Of a DNA stretch of 64,000 nucleotides, positions 22,910-33,762 are shown in pieces. Position numbers and translations under genes: made by a program. Origin of the DNA: Cribrihabitans_A pelagius (GTDB lineage: Bacteria; Pseudomonadota; Alphaproteobacteria; Rhodobacterales; Rhodobacteraceae); NCBI RefSeq assembly GCF_048820915.1, contig NZ_JBMERR010000015.1:73986-137985 (forward strand). The letters are read 5' to 3'. The notes beneath the pieces were generated by a model. It was not told the origin of the DNA. It made no database searches and saw nothing but the letters and a program-made list of their open reading frames with translations. Each line of letters begins with the position of its first letter. The first letter of the stretch is position 1.

Positions 22910-23836
22910 TTAATGCGTGCCTTCGTAGGCTTCTTCACCCTCTCCAAGGCTGTCCTTGTCGAGGTATTTGTCTTCGCTTTCCGGGCCTTCCGAGAACTCC
23001 AGGAAGGAGCGGTAGAAGAAGGCGATCGCATGCAGGAACACCATGGCGGCAAACAGGACCAGCAGGATCTTGAACAGGAAATAGGCGTTGAAACCGTTCG
23101 GGCTGAAGCCGATGGTCTCCACGTTCCAGCGCAGGGCACGGGATTTCATCACCAGCCGGTCCAGCGTGTCCGAAGCCGAGGGTTTCGGCACGATCAGGTG
23201 CCGCCACAAGAAATACCAGCCGTACATCCACGTGAGCACCGCCGCGGGCATCATGAAGATCAGCGAGCCGAACATGTCGACCACCCGCTTGGCGCGGAAG
23301 CTGATGCCGGAATAGATCAGGTCGACGCGCACATGGCCGCTTTGCACGAAAGTGTAGGTGACGCAGAGGCAGACCACCAAAGCATTGTAAAGCTTCAGCT
23401 CCTCGGCGAACCAGCTGATGTCCTGGCTGAACGGGATGCCGAAGCCGAAGCTCATGTCCGGGCGGGCGAAGACCCGCTGCATGAAGACAATGACGATCTG
23501 CTGGATCACCATCAGAAGGCCGGCCCAGGCAAAGAAGCGCCCGGTGGTGTTGGCAAAGGCCTCCAGCCCGCGCACCACCGCCCACATCAGCGGCCGGAAA
23601 TAGATCCCGGCGGCCGTCAGCAGCAGGAAGGCGGTGAAGATGACGAAGAAGAACTCGACCGAGCCGCCGTAATAGACAAAGCGCATGATCGAGGCCTTGT
23701 CCGACCAGTCGAGCCAGAGCTGCGGATGGGTGACGGCGTAGCCGAAGTTGTAAAAGGCGCCGGCCAGGTTCTGGATCAGCCACACGAGGCCGCCCCAGAT
23801 GGCGCCAAAGAAGGAGATGCCAGTCTCTTCCTGCAT
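22910..23836 (-). CDS. TRAP transporter small permease (DctQ), large form
   Basis: 308 residues with about six hydrophobic segments, larger than the classic four-helix DctQ of about 170. Core DctQ-like features are VYTFVQSGHVRVDLIY-type sequence (CVTYTFVQSGHVRVDLIY) and SFRAKRVVDMFGSL. The C-terminus is acidic. The start at 23836 follows GGGGGAAAC. It lies 16 bases upstream of the large-subunit gene and after the binding-protein gene. Confidence 0.88.
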   Translation of the reverse strand: MQEETGISFFGAIWGGLVWLIQNLAGAFYNFGYAVTHPQLWLDWSDKASIMRFVYYGGSVEFFFVIFTAFLLLTAAGIYFRPLMWAVVRGLEAFANTTGRFFAWAGLLMVIQQIVIVFMQRVFARPDMSFGFGIPFSQDISWFAEELKLYNALVVCLCVTYTFVQSGHVRVDLIYSGISFRAKRVVDMFGSLIFMMPAAVLTWMYGWYFLWRHLIVPKPSASDTLDRLVMKSRALRWNVETIGFSPNGFNAYFLFKILLVLFAAMVFLHAIAFFYRSFLEFSEGPESEDKYLDKDSLGEGEEAYEGTH

Positions 23837-23913
23837 GTTTCCCCCGGAAGATTGCTGCTGCGGGCTGGGCGCGCGGAGGGCGCCGGCCGTCCCGTCTTAT
23901 GCAACTGCAAAGG

Positions 23914-23938
23914 GACCCCCCGCGCCAGGCGGGGGATC
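23914..23938 (-). promoter_or_regulatory. Hairpin after the TRAP binding-protein gene
   Basis: On the minus strand GATCCCCCGC / GCGGGGGGTC pair around a 5-base loop (one G-T pair), followed by CCCTTTGC. It lies between the binding protein and DctQ. Such hairpins commonly let the binding protein be made in excess over the permease. Confidence 0.6.
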
Positions 23939-23960
23939 CGATGAAGGCGGTGCGGTCCGG

Positions 23961-25043
<1,083 letters not shown>

Positions 25044-25146
25044 CAAATGTTCCTCCCATTTTATACGGATGCCCGCGGCAGGCGCGGGCGGATCGGTTCG
25101 GGTGCGGCAAGCCTACCGCCGGGGAAATTAATGTGAATACCAAGTA

Positions 25147-25154
25147 CTACGTAG
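25147..25154. promoter_or_regulatory. CTACGTAG palindrome between TRAP operon and kinase
   Basis: An 8-bp perfect palindrome (AGTACTACGTAGAC context) about 100 bases upstream of the TRAP binding-protein start and 180 upstream of the kinase. NarL/LuxR-type regulators often bind TACGTA-centred sites, so the regulator at 26782 is a candidate (inference). The rest of the 25044-25334 gap has no gene. Confidence 0.4.
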
Positions 25155-25334
25155 ACGAGCGCGTTTTTCATGTTCTCCACAAGCATGAGACACAACCAAG
25201 GATTGAAAGACGCCGGTTTCCGGGGTGTTTCAGGGACGGCGGCGGGGGCGCTGCCTGCGCGGCTCTTTGATTCTGCCGCAGATTTGCGTAACGATTCGCC
25301 CCGATTCCGGCCCGGCTCGCGGAGACCCGCCAAG

Positions 25335-26762
25335 ATGCGCCTGCTCAGCTTCCTTCTGCGCCCCAACTACGCGCAGAAACTTTCGCTTCTGACGACCTTG
25401 CCGCTCCTGGTGGCGGGGCTCGCGATTGCGCTGGTTGTGGGCTACCAGTCGCGCGCCTTGGCCGAGCGCGAGATCCAGGCGCTGGAGCGGCAGCTGATCC
25501 GCACCAAGAAGGACGAGCTGCGCAACTATGTGACCCAGGCGCGGAACGCCTTTGGCCATATCTACGGGCTTGCCAGCCCCGACGATGCCGAGGCCAAGGA
25601 ACAGGTCACCCAGATGCTGAGCGCGATGATCTACGGCAAGGATGGTTTCTTTTTCGTCTACGATTATGCCGGCACCAACCTGGTGAGCCCGCGGCAAACC
25701 GAGTTCATTAACCGCAACTGGACGGGGCTCACCGACAGCCGCGGCGTGCCGGTGGTGGACGAGTTCATCCGCCTCGCCCGCGAGGGCGCGGGCTGGCACA
25801 GTTTCACCTGGCAGAAGCCCTCCACCGGCGAGGAGGCGCAGATGATCGCCTATGTAGTGGGCTTGCAGGACTGGCAATGGGCTGTGGGCACGGGCGTGTT
25901 CATCGACGATGTGCTGGCCTCGGTCGCGGCTTCGCGGGCGGATGTGGAGGCGCGGGTGCGGCGCACGTTCCTCTACATCGGGGCGATCACACTGGTGTCG
26001 CTGATCCTGGTCTTTGCCTCGGGAATGCTGCTCAACATCCGCGAGCGGCGGCTGGCCGATGCCAAGCTGAAGGAGCTCACGCAGCGGGTGTTCGATGCCC
26101 AGGAGGAAGAGCGCGGCCGGGTGGCGCGGGAGCTGCACGACGGCATCAGCCAGCTGCTGGTCGGAGTGCGCTATGCGCTGGACAACGCCCGGCGCAGGCT
26201 GGGCCGCGGCGACAGCGCGGGTGCGGAGGCGCCGCTTGGCAAGGGCATCACCAGCCTGCTCACCGCCATTTCCGAAGTCCGCCGGATCAGCCGCGACCTG
26301 CGGCCCGGGGTGCTCGACGACCTCGGCCTCGGCCCGGCGCTGAAGGCGCTGACGGATGACTTTGCTGCCCGCACCGGCATCGAAACCGAGTTTTCTACCG
26401 TGGTGTTCCGAAACCGGCTCGACCAGGACGCCAAGATCGCGCTCTACCGGATCGCGCAGGAGGCGCTCACCAACATCGAGCGCCACGCCGACGCCAGCAA
26501 GGTCAGCATCAGTCTGCGCGGCCACACCAGGGGCGCCACCATGCGCATCACCGACAACGGCTGCGGCCTGCCGTCCGCGGACATGCGCGGCGGCACCGGC
26601 ATCGGCTTGCGCAACATGCAGGAGCGGATGGAGCAGCTTGACGGCACCTTGCGCATTCTGTCATCACGTGGCGGCCAAAGCGGCACAGTGATCGAGGCGG
26701 GGCTGCCGCTCAGCCATCTGCTGCCGCCCGGCGATGAAGCCACGCCCGCGCGGCTGCCATGA
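25335..26762 (+). CDS. Cache-domain sensor histidine kinase (NarX/HisKA_3 type)
   Basis: 475 residues. A membrane segment at about 20-40 is followed by a periplasmic single-Cache domain (GKDGFFFVYDYAGTNLVSP; NWTGLTDSRGVPVVDEFI; WQWAVGTGVFIDDV), a second membrane segment near 215-235 and a cytosolic HisKA_3 domain with RVARELHDGISQLLVG (phospho-His about 268). The C-terminal ATPase has DNGCGLP and GIGLRNMQERM. Single-Cache kinases of this sort sense small carboxylates. It is divergent from the TRAP operon and followed by its regulator 19 bases on, so it probably senses the transported acid (inference). An upstream start at 25170 lacks a ribosome binding site. Confidence 0.9.
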   Translation: MRLLSFLLRPNYAQKLSLLTTLPLLVAGLAIALVVGYQSRALAEREIQALERQLIRTKKDELRNYVTQARNAFGHIYGLASPDDAEAKEQVTQMLSAMIYGKDGFFFVYDYAGTNLVSPRQTEFINRNWTGLTDSRGVPVVDEFIRLAREGAGWHSFTWQKPSTGEEAQMIAYVVGLQDWQWAVGTGVFIDDVLASVAASRADVEARVRRTFLYIGAITLVSLILVFASGMLLNIRERRLADAKLKELTQRVFDAQEEERGRVARELHDGISQLLVGVRYALDNARRRLGRGDSAGAEAPLGKGITSLLTAISEVRRISRDLRPGVLDDLGLGPALKALTDDFAARTGIETEFSTVVFRNRLDQDAKIALYRIAQEALTNIERHADASKVSISLRGHTRGATMRITDNGCGLPSADMRGGTGIGLRNMQERMEQLDGTLRILSSRGGQSGTVIEAGLPLSHLLPPGDEATPARLP

Positions 26763-26781
26763 CGCCAGAGGGGACTCCCGC

Positions 26782-27423
26782 ATGCAACCGGTGAAAGTTC
26801 TGATCGTGGACGACCACCCGATGGTGGCCGAGGGCATCCAGTCGATCCTGGAAAGCTATGACGACATCGCCGTGGTCGGTTGTCTCACCGATGGCCGCGA
26901 GGCGGTGGCGCAGGCGGGCAAGCTGGCGCCGGACGTGATCCTGATGGATCTCAACATGCCGCAGCTTGGCGGGCTCAGCGCCACCGAGATGATCCTGGAG
27001 CAGACCCCCGGCGTGCGCATCCTGATCCTGACGATGCACGACAGCGCCGAGTACATCTCCACTGCGCTCAGCCATGGCGCCATGGGCTATGTGCTGAAGG
27101 ATGTGCCCACCGAAGAGATCAAGCAGGCCATCGACGCGGTAATGCAGGGAGAAACTTATCTCTGCACCGGCGCGGCCGGCTCGCTGAAACCCAAGGAAGG
27201 CGGTGCCCGCGAGGCACTGACCGGGCGCGAGCAGACCATCCTGCTGGAGCTGGCGCAGGGCAAATCGAACAAGGAAGTGGCGCTGGCGCTCGACATTTCC
27301 GTGCGCACGGTGGAGACCCACCGCAAGAACATCAAACGCAAGCTGGGCATCTCCTCCACTGCCGGGCTGACCCGCTATGCGCTGGAACACGGCGTGCTGC
27401 AGGGGACCGGCGCGGGGCTTTAG
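26782..27423 (+). CDS. NarL/LuxR-family response regulator
   Basis: 213 residues. Receiver domain: VLIVDDHPMVAEG, phospho-acceptor Asp about 56 in ILMDLNMPQLGG, ILTMHDSAEY and VLKDVP. C-terminal LuxR-type HTH: LTGREQTILLELAQGKSNKE then DISVRTVETHRKNIKRKL. The start follows AGAGGGG. It pairs with the Cache kinase and likely controls the divergent TRAP operon. Confidence 0.92.
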   Translation: MQPVKVLIVDDHPMVAEGIQSILESYDDIAVVGCLTDGREAVAQAGKLAPDVILMDLNMPQLGGLSATEMILEQTPGVRILILTMHDSAEYISTALSHGAMGYVLKDVPTEEIKQAIDAVMQGETYLCTGAAGSLKPKEGGAREALTGREQTILLELAQGKSNKEVALALDISVRTVETHRKNIKRKLGISSTAGLTRYALEHGVLQGTGAGL

Positions 27424-27552
27424 GGCCCCCGGCGCGGGCTGGGCACTTCCAAGACGCATAGCACGGTTCAATCTGGCACGGATCTTTCCGGCACCGGCCC
27501 GTCTTAGGGCTAACGCGGTCAAGGCGCCCTCTCCGTGACAACGCGCCAAGAC

Positions 27553-27603
27553 CGCATCCGCTCAGTCGCGCAGCGCATCCGCTCAGTCGCGCAACGCATC
27601 CGC
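27553..27603. repeat. 21-bp tandem duplication spanning a stop codon
   Basis: Two 21-bp units differing at the last base, plus a 9-bp partial copy. On the minus strand each unit encodes ADALRD and a stop in the same frame. The functional stop of the oxygenase gene is in the first copy reached; the second is downstream untranslated sequence. Confidence 0.85.
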
Positions 27604-28440
27604 CCGCACCCGGCTGGCGGCCCGGTGGCAGGGCAGCACCCGGCCATAGAGCTGCCGGGTGCGCTCCTCGCCGCCGCACATGCCTTCGGCCTCGACAAAA
27701 GAGAAGATGCCGACGTAGCGCCGCCGCGCGCCCTCCACCGGAGTCACGCGGTGCAGCGAATAGCGGCCGCGGAAGATCTGCAAATCGCCCGGCTGCAGCA
27801 CCAGCTTGCGCACCAGGGGCGAGCTGCCGGCCAGTACCTGGGCCACGCCTCCATAGTTCTCATCCGCGGCCGAGCGCAGCATCGGGGCGTATTCGAAGTC
27901 GCCGCCCGCCTCGCCGTTCTGGATCGCCAGCGTCACCGTGTAATTGTTGGTATCGAAATGCCAGGGAAAGCCGCCGCCTTCCTCCACCATGTTGATGATC
28001 ACATCGGCGAGCGGATCGCTATAGCGGAAGAACCGCTCCTCCGGTTCGCCGAGCGCGGTGCGGATGAAGGGCATGAAGGAGGGGGCCTCGTAGATCTGCC
28101 GCAGCGGGCTGTCCGGGCCGAAGCTGTCGGCCGGAATGAAGGCGTTCGAGCGGCCGTGGAACTGGCGCGCCGGGTGATCCGGCGGCAGCCGCGGGTCATC
28201 CTGGCTGAAATAGGGGTTGGCGCGGCTGAAGGACCGGTGCGCCCGCTCCGCCACCGCCTCGGCTTCCTCCGCGAGCCGCGCCACGCCCCCGGCGTGCACG
28301 AAGCCCGGCAGCACTGCGCAGCCGCTGGCGCCCAGGTCGCGCTGCAGATCCGCGATCAGCTGCGCATAGGCGCGCGAGCCTGGCCGGTCCAGTGGGTAGC
28401 GCCCGACATCGACCAGCGCGGAGAGGTTATCCTCAGTCAT
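27583..28440 (-). CDS. BesD/HalD-like 2-oxoglutarate/Fe(II) oxygenase
   Basis: 285 residues of the 2OG-Fe(II) superfamily, in the group that includes amino-acid halogenases such as BesD. The iron site reads FPWHFDTNNYTVTLAIQ near residue 160, then GGDFEYAP, with the distal His in RGRYSLHRVTPVEG. The HxD acid is present, while true halogenases have Gly or Ala there, so this should be a hydroxylase, possibly of a free amino acid (inference). The start at 28440 is chosen by family-like sequence; no strong ribosome binding site is seen. It is divergent from ilvI. Confidence 0.8.
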   Translation of the reverse strand: MTEDNLSALVDVGRYPLDRPGSRAYAQLIADLQRDLGASGCAVLPGFVHAGGVARLAEEAEAVAERAHRSFSRANPYFSQDDPRLPPDHPARQFHGRSNAFIPADSFGPDSPLRQIYEAPSFMPFIRTALGEPEERFFRYSDPLADVIINMVEEGGGFPWHFDTNNYTVTLAIQNGEAGGDFEYAPMLRSAADENYGGVAQVLAGSSPLVRKLVLQPGDLQIFRGRYSLHRVTPVEGARRRYVGIFSFVEAEGMCGGEERTRQLYGRVLPCHRAASRVRADALRD

Positions 28441-28643
28441 GCAATATCCTTTCCCGTGAAAACACCCACGGGTTGAGCCTGCCTGCGGTCCCGGCGGGTT
28501 TCTGGCACAAACGGGACACCCGTCTGCCGGTTTTGGCATTTTTTTGCCGCTGCACAGGCCGCGGCCTTCGCGGAAATGTCCCGGCCGACCCGCTTGACGC
28601 AAGAAAATGTCCCCAGAGGGTGTTTTTTTGACAGGTTTGCCGG

Positions 28644-28672
28644 TTGACGCCCCTGCCCCCCGCGCCTAATGT
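28644..28672 (+). promoter_or_regulatory. Promoter of the ilv leader
   Basis: TTGACG (28644-28649), 17-base spacer, TAATGT (28667-28672): a sigma-70-like promoter 25 bases before the leader-peptide start. The remaining part of the 28441-28845 gap holds the leader described next; another TTGACA occurs at 28628. Confidence 0.6.
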
Positions 28673-28696
28673 CCGCTGCAACGCAACGAGGAGCCT

Positions 28697-28750
28697 GTGG
28701 CCGTGACCACCCTAGTCGTAATCGTAGGAACCAAGCGCATGGGCCGGTAA
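28697..28750 (+). CDS. ilv leader peptide
   Basis: A 17-residue ORF (GTG start at 28697, alternative GTG at 28703) reading VAVTTLVVIVGTKRMGR with codons for Thr, Leu, Val and Ile bunched together. GAGGAG stands three to nine bases before the starts. It is directly followed by overlapping hairpins and a T run upstream of ilvI, the layout of a branched-chain amino acid attenuator. Ribosome stalling at the Leu-Val-Val-Ile-Val run would report on charged tRNA. Confidence 0.85.
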   Translation: MAVTTLVVIVGTKRMGR

Positions 28751-28805
28751 CGGTTAACCATACTCGAACCCATGCGCCTCCGACCTGACATCGGGGGCTT
28801 TTTTT
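28735..28805 (+). terminator. ilvIH transcription attenuator
   Basis: First stem GCGCATGGG (28735-28743) with CCCATGCGC (28769-28777), perfect over 9 bp. The terminator stem GCCTCCGA (28776-28783) with TCGGGGGC (28791-28798) has a 7-base loop and is followed by seven Ts. The two structures share bases 28776-28777. The 5' arm of the first stem lies inside the leader-peptide codons, so a translating ribosome would mask it. Confidence 0.85.
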
Positions 28806-28845
28806 ATGCGTAACGGACGATGCCGCCAATTGGAGCAGAAAGCAG

Positions 28846-30597
<1,752 letters not shown>

Positions 30598-30609
30598 CGC
30601 AGCAACGCC

Positions 30610-30657
30610 GCAAATTTCTTCGAAGAAATTTGCCAAGAATTTTCGAAAATTCTTGGC
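30610..30657. repeat. Pair of perfect AT-rich palindromes between ilvI and ilvH
   Basis: Two adjoining perfect palindromes: 30610-30633 (half GCAAATTTCTTC) and 30632-30657 (half GCCAAGAATTTTC). They overlap by two bases and are AT-rich in a GC-rich operon. As RNA each forms a 12- to 13-bp stem with essentially no loop. A mobile or recurrent short palindromic element is likely. Confidence 0.85.
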
Positions 30658-30683
30658 AGCGAGAGACGAGAGAAAGGCACAAC

Positions 30684-31247
30684 ATGTCTGCCCTGCACAT
30701 CAAAAAAGGCTCAACCCGCCATTCCGCTTACAACCTGCGTCCGACGTTTTCGGACGTGCAGGAGCGCCACACCATCGCGGTGCTGGTGGAGAATGAACCC
30801 GGTGTGCTGGCCCGGGTGATCGGCCTGTTTTCCGGCCGCGGCTACAATATCGAAAGCCTCACCGTGGCGGAGGTCGACCACACCGGGCACCTCAGCCGGA
30901 TCACCGTGGTCACCACCGGCACGCCGCAGGTGATCGAGCAGATCAAGGCGCAGCTGGGGCGCATCGTCTCGGTGCGCGACGTGCACGACCTCACCGTCGA
31001 AGGCGTCGCGGTGGAACGGGAGCTGGCAATCCTGAAAGTGGCGGGAGAGGGCGACAAGCGGGTCGAGGCGCTGCGGCTGGCGGATATCTTCCGCGCCAAT
31101 GTGGTCGACAGCACGCTGAACAGCTTTGTCTTCGAGATTACCGGCGCGCCCGACAAGATCGACGCCTTTGCCGAGCTGATGCGGCCTCTTGGCCTGACCG
31201 AGATCGCCCGCACCGGGGTGGCGGCGCTGCTGCGCGGCAACGGCTAG
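30684..31247 (+). CDS. ilvH: Acetolactate synthase small (regulatory) subunit
   Basis: 187 residues. The N-terminal ACT domain reads HTIAVLVENEPGVLARVIGLFSGRGYNIESLTVAE, which binds valine for feedback inhibition, followed by VRDVHDLTVEGVAVERELAI-type sequence and a second ACT-like domain. AGAAAGG precedes the ATG. Second gene of the ilvIH operon; a terminator follows. Confidence 0.96.
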   Translation: MSALHIKKGSTRHSAYNLRPTFSDVQERHTIAVLVENEPGVLARVIGLFSGRGYNIESLTVAEVDHTGHLSRITVVTTGTPQVIEQIKAQLGRIVSVRDVHDLTVEGVAVERELAILKVAGEGDKRVEALRLADIFRANVVDSTLNSFVFEITGAPDKIDAFAELMRPLGLTEIARTGVAALLRGNG

Positions 31248-31296
31248 GCAGGACAGGGGCGCTTCCCTGCTGCCTCCCGCGTCCCTTGTTGAAACA

Positions 31297-31324
31297 AAAG
31301 CCGCGCATCAGCGCGGCTTTCTTG
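31297..31324 (+). terminator. Terminator of ilvIH
   Basis: Perfect 10-bp stem AAAGCCGCGC / GCGCGGCTTT with loop ATCA, then TTTC. It starts 49 bases past the ilvH stop and may work in both directions for the convergent gene. Confidence 0.85.
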
Positions 31325-31395
31325 CGTTGGGGCGGTGCAGGCGGCAGGTGCGCAGGCCCGCTGCCGACAGCGTTAGCCGCCGCGTCGCCGGACGC

Positions 31396-31788
31396 TCAGG
31401 GGCGGCCTTGCCTCAAGCGCTGGGGGGCAGAGGATGCGGCTCCGCTGCTGCGCGGTCCGGGAAAGGGGATCACCGCGCCGGAGGCTGCGGGCGGCTGGGA
31501 GATGCCCAATTCCGCCCGGCCGGGAGCCGCAGGCTCAGCGCCGGCGTCAGCGGCCGCGGTCAACTGGTCCGCAATCTCCGGGCTGGCAGGATCCGCCAGC
31601 ACCACCGGATTTTCCGCGAGCCGGAGATTTCCCCGCAAAACCAAATCGAATTCAACCCAGTCCCCGGCGCTGAGCGGCGCTTGTCCGAATTGCCTTTCCC
31701 GTCTGAAGAAAGCCAGGTCGCCCTGATCCTCGCACCAGATAACGGCCTTATTCAGGGCTGCGTCACTCCAGAGAACGACTCCAATCAT
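31396..31788 (-). CDS. Divergent cold-shock-domain-like protein
   Basis: 130 residues. Residues 1-70 follow the layout of a cold-shock OB fold: GVVLWSD matches the opening G.VKWF, NKAVIWCEDQGDLAFFRR replaces the RNP1 and RNP2 strands, LSAGDWVEFDL matches the L.EGQ.V.FE block, and RLAENPVVL the A.NV end. The aromatic nucleic-acid-binding residues are only partly kept. The C-terminal 60 residues are Ala/Pro-rich and disordered. The start at 31788 has GAGGA before it. The family relationship is my reading, not a certain one; otherwise hypothetical. Confidence 0.65.
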   Translation of the reverse strand: MIGVVLWSDAALNKAVIWCEDQGDLAFFRRERQFGQAPLSAGDWVEFDLVLRGNLRLAENPVVLADPASPEIADQLTAAADAGAEPAAPGRAELGISQPPAASGAVIPFPGPRSSGAASSAPQRLRQGRP

Positions 31789-32024
31789 ACCATTCCTCGC
31801 TTTGCGGCATACCAATTCTGGAACAAATAGGAACCATCCAACACGGCTATTTATGTTCTGGTCTATTGCAATTTGTGACAGTTCCGATAGGCTTCTGACG
31901 TCTATTGGCGGCATCTCTGACGCTAACCAGCGACAGAGATGCCGCTTCCTGCTGCTGATCCGTGGCGGTAACGCACGTAAAACCGGCGGGTCCGCCCGCA
32001 TTTTGTCAGGGAAACCGCGCGGTT

Positions 32025-32822
32025 ATGGCAACTCCTACCCGTTCTCCGGCCGATCTGAGAAATATGTTTGGCGCCAACCTGCGCCAACTGGCGCGGGACT
32101 ACCCGTCGATCTCCGAATTGTCGCGGCAGCTTGGCGTTAACAGGACGCAATTCAACCGCTACCTCTCCGGCGAGAGCTTTCCGCGGCCGGATGTGCTGGA
32201 CCGCATTTGCAGCTTCTTCGATGTCGATGCGCGTATTCTGCTGCACCCGGTCGATACGCTGTCGCAAGGCGGGCAAGTCGTCAACGGGCCATTTCTTTCG
32301 GATTTTTTGGGTCACGGTGTGCGGCACCTCTCGGAATCCTTTTTTCCGTCGGGATTTTACCGTTTTACTCGCCGAAGTTTCATAAATGAGCAAAAATTCG
32401 TCATCGGCCTGGTCTTGGTCTTCCGCAAGGGCGGGGTCACCTATATCCGCGGGTTCGAGGCGAAGGAAGCGATGGCAAGCCAGGGCCTGCCGACGCACCC
32501 CGCCGCGCGCGAGTTCCGCGGGTTCGTCAGCGCTCATGAGGACGGTGTCGCCTTTGTGATCGCGCGGCGCAAGGCGATGACCTACTCCTTCAACTACCTC
32601 GCGCGCGCAGCGTCCTTGGAGAACAACTTCTGGTCCGGCTACGTGGCGCGCACCGTGCGCGAGGGCGCCGTGGGCGAGCGGGTGACGCGCATGGTTTATG
32701 AACACCTGGGCCGCGACCGGCGGCTTGTGCTGCAGGCTGCGCGCAGCGCGGGGTTTGCGGCTGAAGAAGATCTCCTGCCCTTCCACCGCCGCCTATTGCG
32801 CTGCGGCGAGCCCTTCCGCTAA
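32025..32822 (+). CDS. XRE-family transcriptional regulator
   Basis: 265 residues. An N-terminal Cro/C1-type HTH (about 15-70) reads SISELSRQLGVNRTQFNRYLSG with FPRPDVLDRICSFFDVDARIL after it. The C-terminal 190 residues form a domain I cannot name (FIGL-like FVIGLVLVFRKGGVTYIRGF; AFVIARRKAMTYSFNYLA), perhaps for ligand binding. The ATG at 32025 has AGGGAAA about 14 bases upstream, so the start is moderately sure. Its upstream region (31789-32024) is AT-rich. It converges with the DUF2189 gene, overlapping by two to four bases at the stops. Confidence 0.8.
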   Translation: MATPTRSPADLRNMFGANLRQLARDYPSISELSRQLGVNRTQFNRYLSGESFPRPDVLDRICSFFDVDARILLHPVDTLSQGGQVVNGPFLSDFLGHGVRHLSESFFPSGFYRFTRRSFINEQKFVIGLVLVFRKGGVTYIRGFEAKEAMASQGLPTHPAAREFRGFVSAHEDGVAFVIARRKAMTYSFNYLARAASLENNFWSGYVARTVREGAVGERVTRMVYEHLGRDRRLVLQAARSAGFAAEEDLLPFHRRLLRCGEPFR

Positions 32823-33595
32823 CCGCGCCCCGCTGCCGCCAGCCGGTAGATGTGCCAAGCCGCATGGCCAAGGAGCGGCAGCACCAGGAACAGGCCGAGA
32901 AAGCCGGGCAGCAGCGCCGCAAAAGTCACGCCCGCGATCAGCGCCGCCCAGACCATCATCACCGCGAAGTTCTGCTGCACGTACTGGAAGCTGGTGATCA
33001 TGGCGGTGACGAAATCCACCTCCCGGTCGAGGAGCAGCGGCAGCGCGATCACCGTGATCATGTAAAGGAGCAGTGCAAACAGCGCCCCCGCAAAGGTTCC
33101 GAAGGCCAGCATCGCCGCGCCTTGCGCAGTGAAGAAGACCTCCAGCGAAGAGGAGATGTTGGTCATCACCGAATGGCCGAGGAAGAGCGCAAAGATCATG
33201 TGGCCAAGGAAGAACCAGAACAGGAAGACAACCAGAATGATGGCGCAGAGCGAGGGCAGCTGGCGGCGGCTCTGCTGCAGCACAACGCCGAGAATGGCGC
33301 CAAATCGCACCGGTTCGCCCTGCTCCAGCCGGTGCGAGACCTCGTAGAGCCCGACGGCAAGGAACGGGCCGATCAGCGGGAAGCCGATGACGGCGAGCAC
33401 CAGCCAGAAGGTTGTGCCGGTCTCAAACGTGATCCAGGCCATGGCCCAGCCCGCCAGCACGTAAACGGCGGCAAAGAACAGGCCGTAGCCCGGCTTGGCG
33501 CGGAAATCGGCCCAGCCGCGGCGCAGCGCTTCGGGCAGCATGGAAAGAGTTGCAGCGTGCAGCTCCGGCACACCTAAGGGCTTCTCAATGGTCAT
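32819..33595 (-). CDS. DUF2189 integral membrane protein
   Basis: 258 residues with about six membrane segments (residues 40-65, 70-95, 120-145, 160-190, 215-245). The pattern AWITFETGTTFWLVLAVIGFPLIGPFLAVGLYEVS is that of DUF2189. Function unknown. Its TAG stop overlaps the TAA of the convergent XRE gene. Confidence 0.83.
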   Translation of the reverse strand: MTIEKPLGVPELHAATLSMLPEALRRGWADFRAKPGYGLFFAAVYVLAGWAMAWITFETGTTFWLVLAVIGFPLIGPFLAVGLYEVSHRLEQGEPVRFGAILGVVLQQSRRQLPSLCAIILVVFLFWFFLGHMIFALFLGHSVMTNISSSLEVFFTAQGAAMLAFGTFAGALFALLLYMITVIALPLLLDREVDFVTAMITSFQYVQQNFAVMMVWAALIAGVTFAALLPGFLGLFLVLPLLGHAAWHIYRLAAAGRG

Positions 33596-33668
33596 TGCGG
33601 CCGGTCCTCCCCTTCCCTGCTGCTGCCGCGGCGCCCCGGTGGGAAGTCAAGCGAGTCGGAAACGCACT

Positions 33669-33698
33669 CGGCCCGCCCAGATTAGACGGGGCGGGCCG
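33669..33698 (-). terminator. Hairpin after prfB
   Basis: Perfect 10-bp stem CGGCCCGCCC / GGGCGGGCCG with a 10-base loop, 65 bases past the prfB stop on the minus strand. No T run follows, so it may be a Rho-aided or mRNA-end structure. Confidence 0.5.
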
Positions 33699-33762
33699 GA
33701 GTTCAAATGTATGCGAAATGTATCAATTCACCGCGTCCGCTGCACGGTGGCAGCGGCGGCGG

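Noticed and set aside
27583..28440. Amino-acid halogenase
   Set aside because: The iron site keeps His-x-Asp, whereas halogenases lack the Asp.
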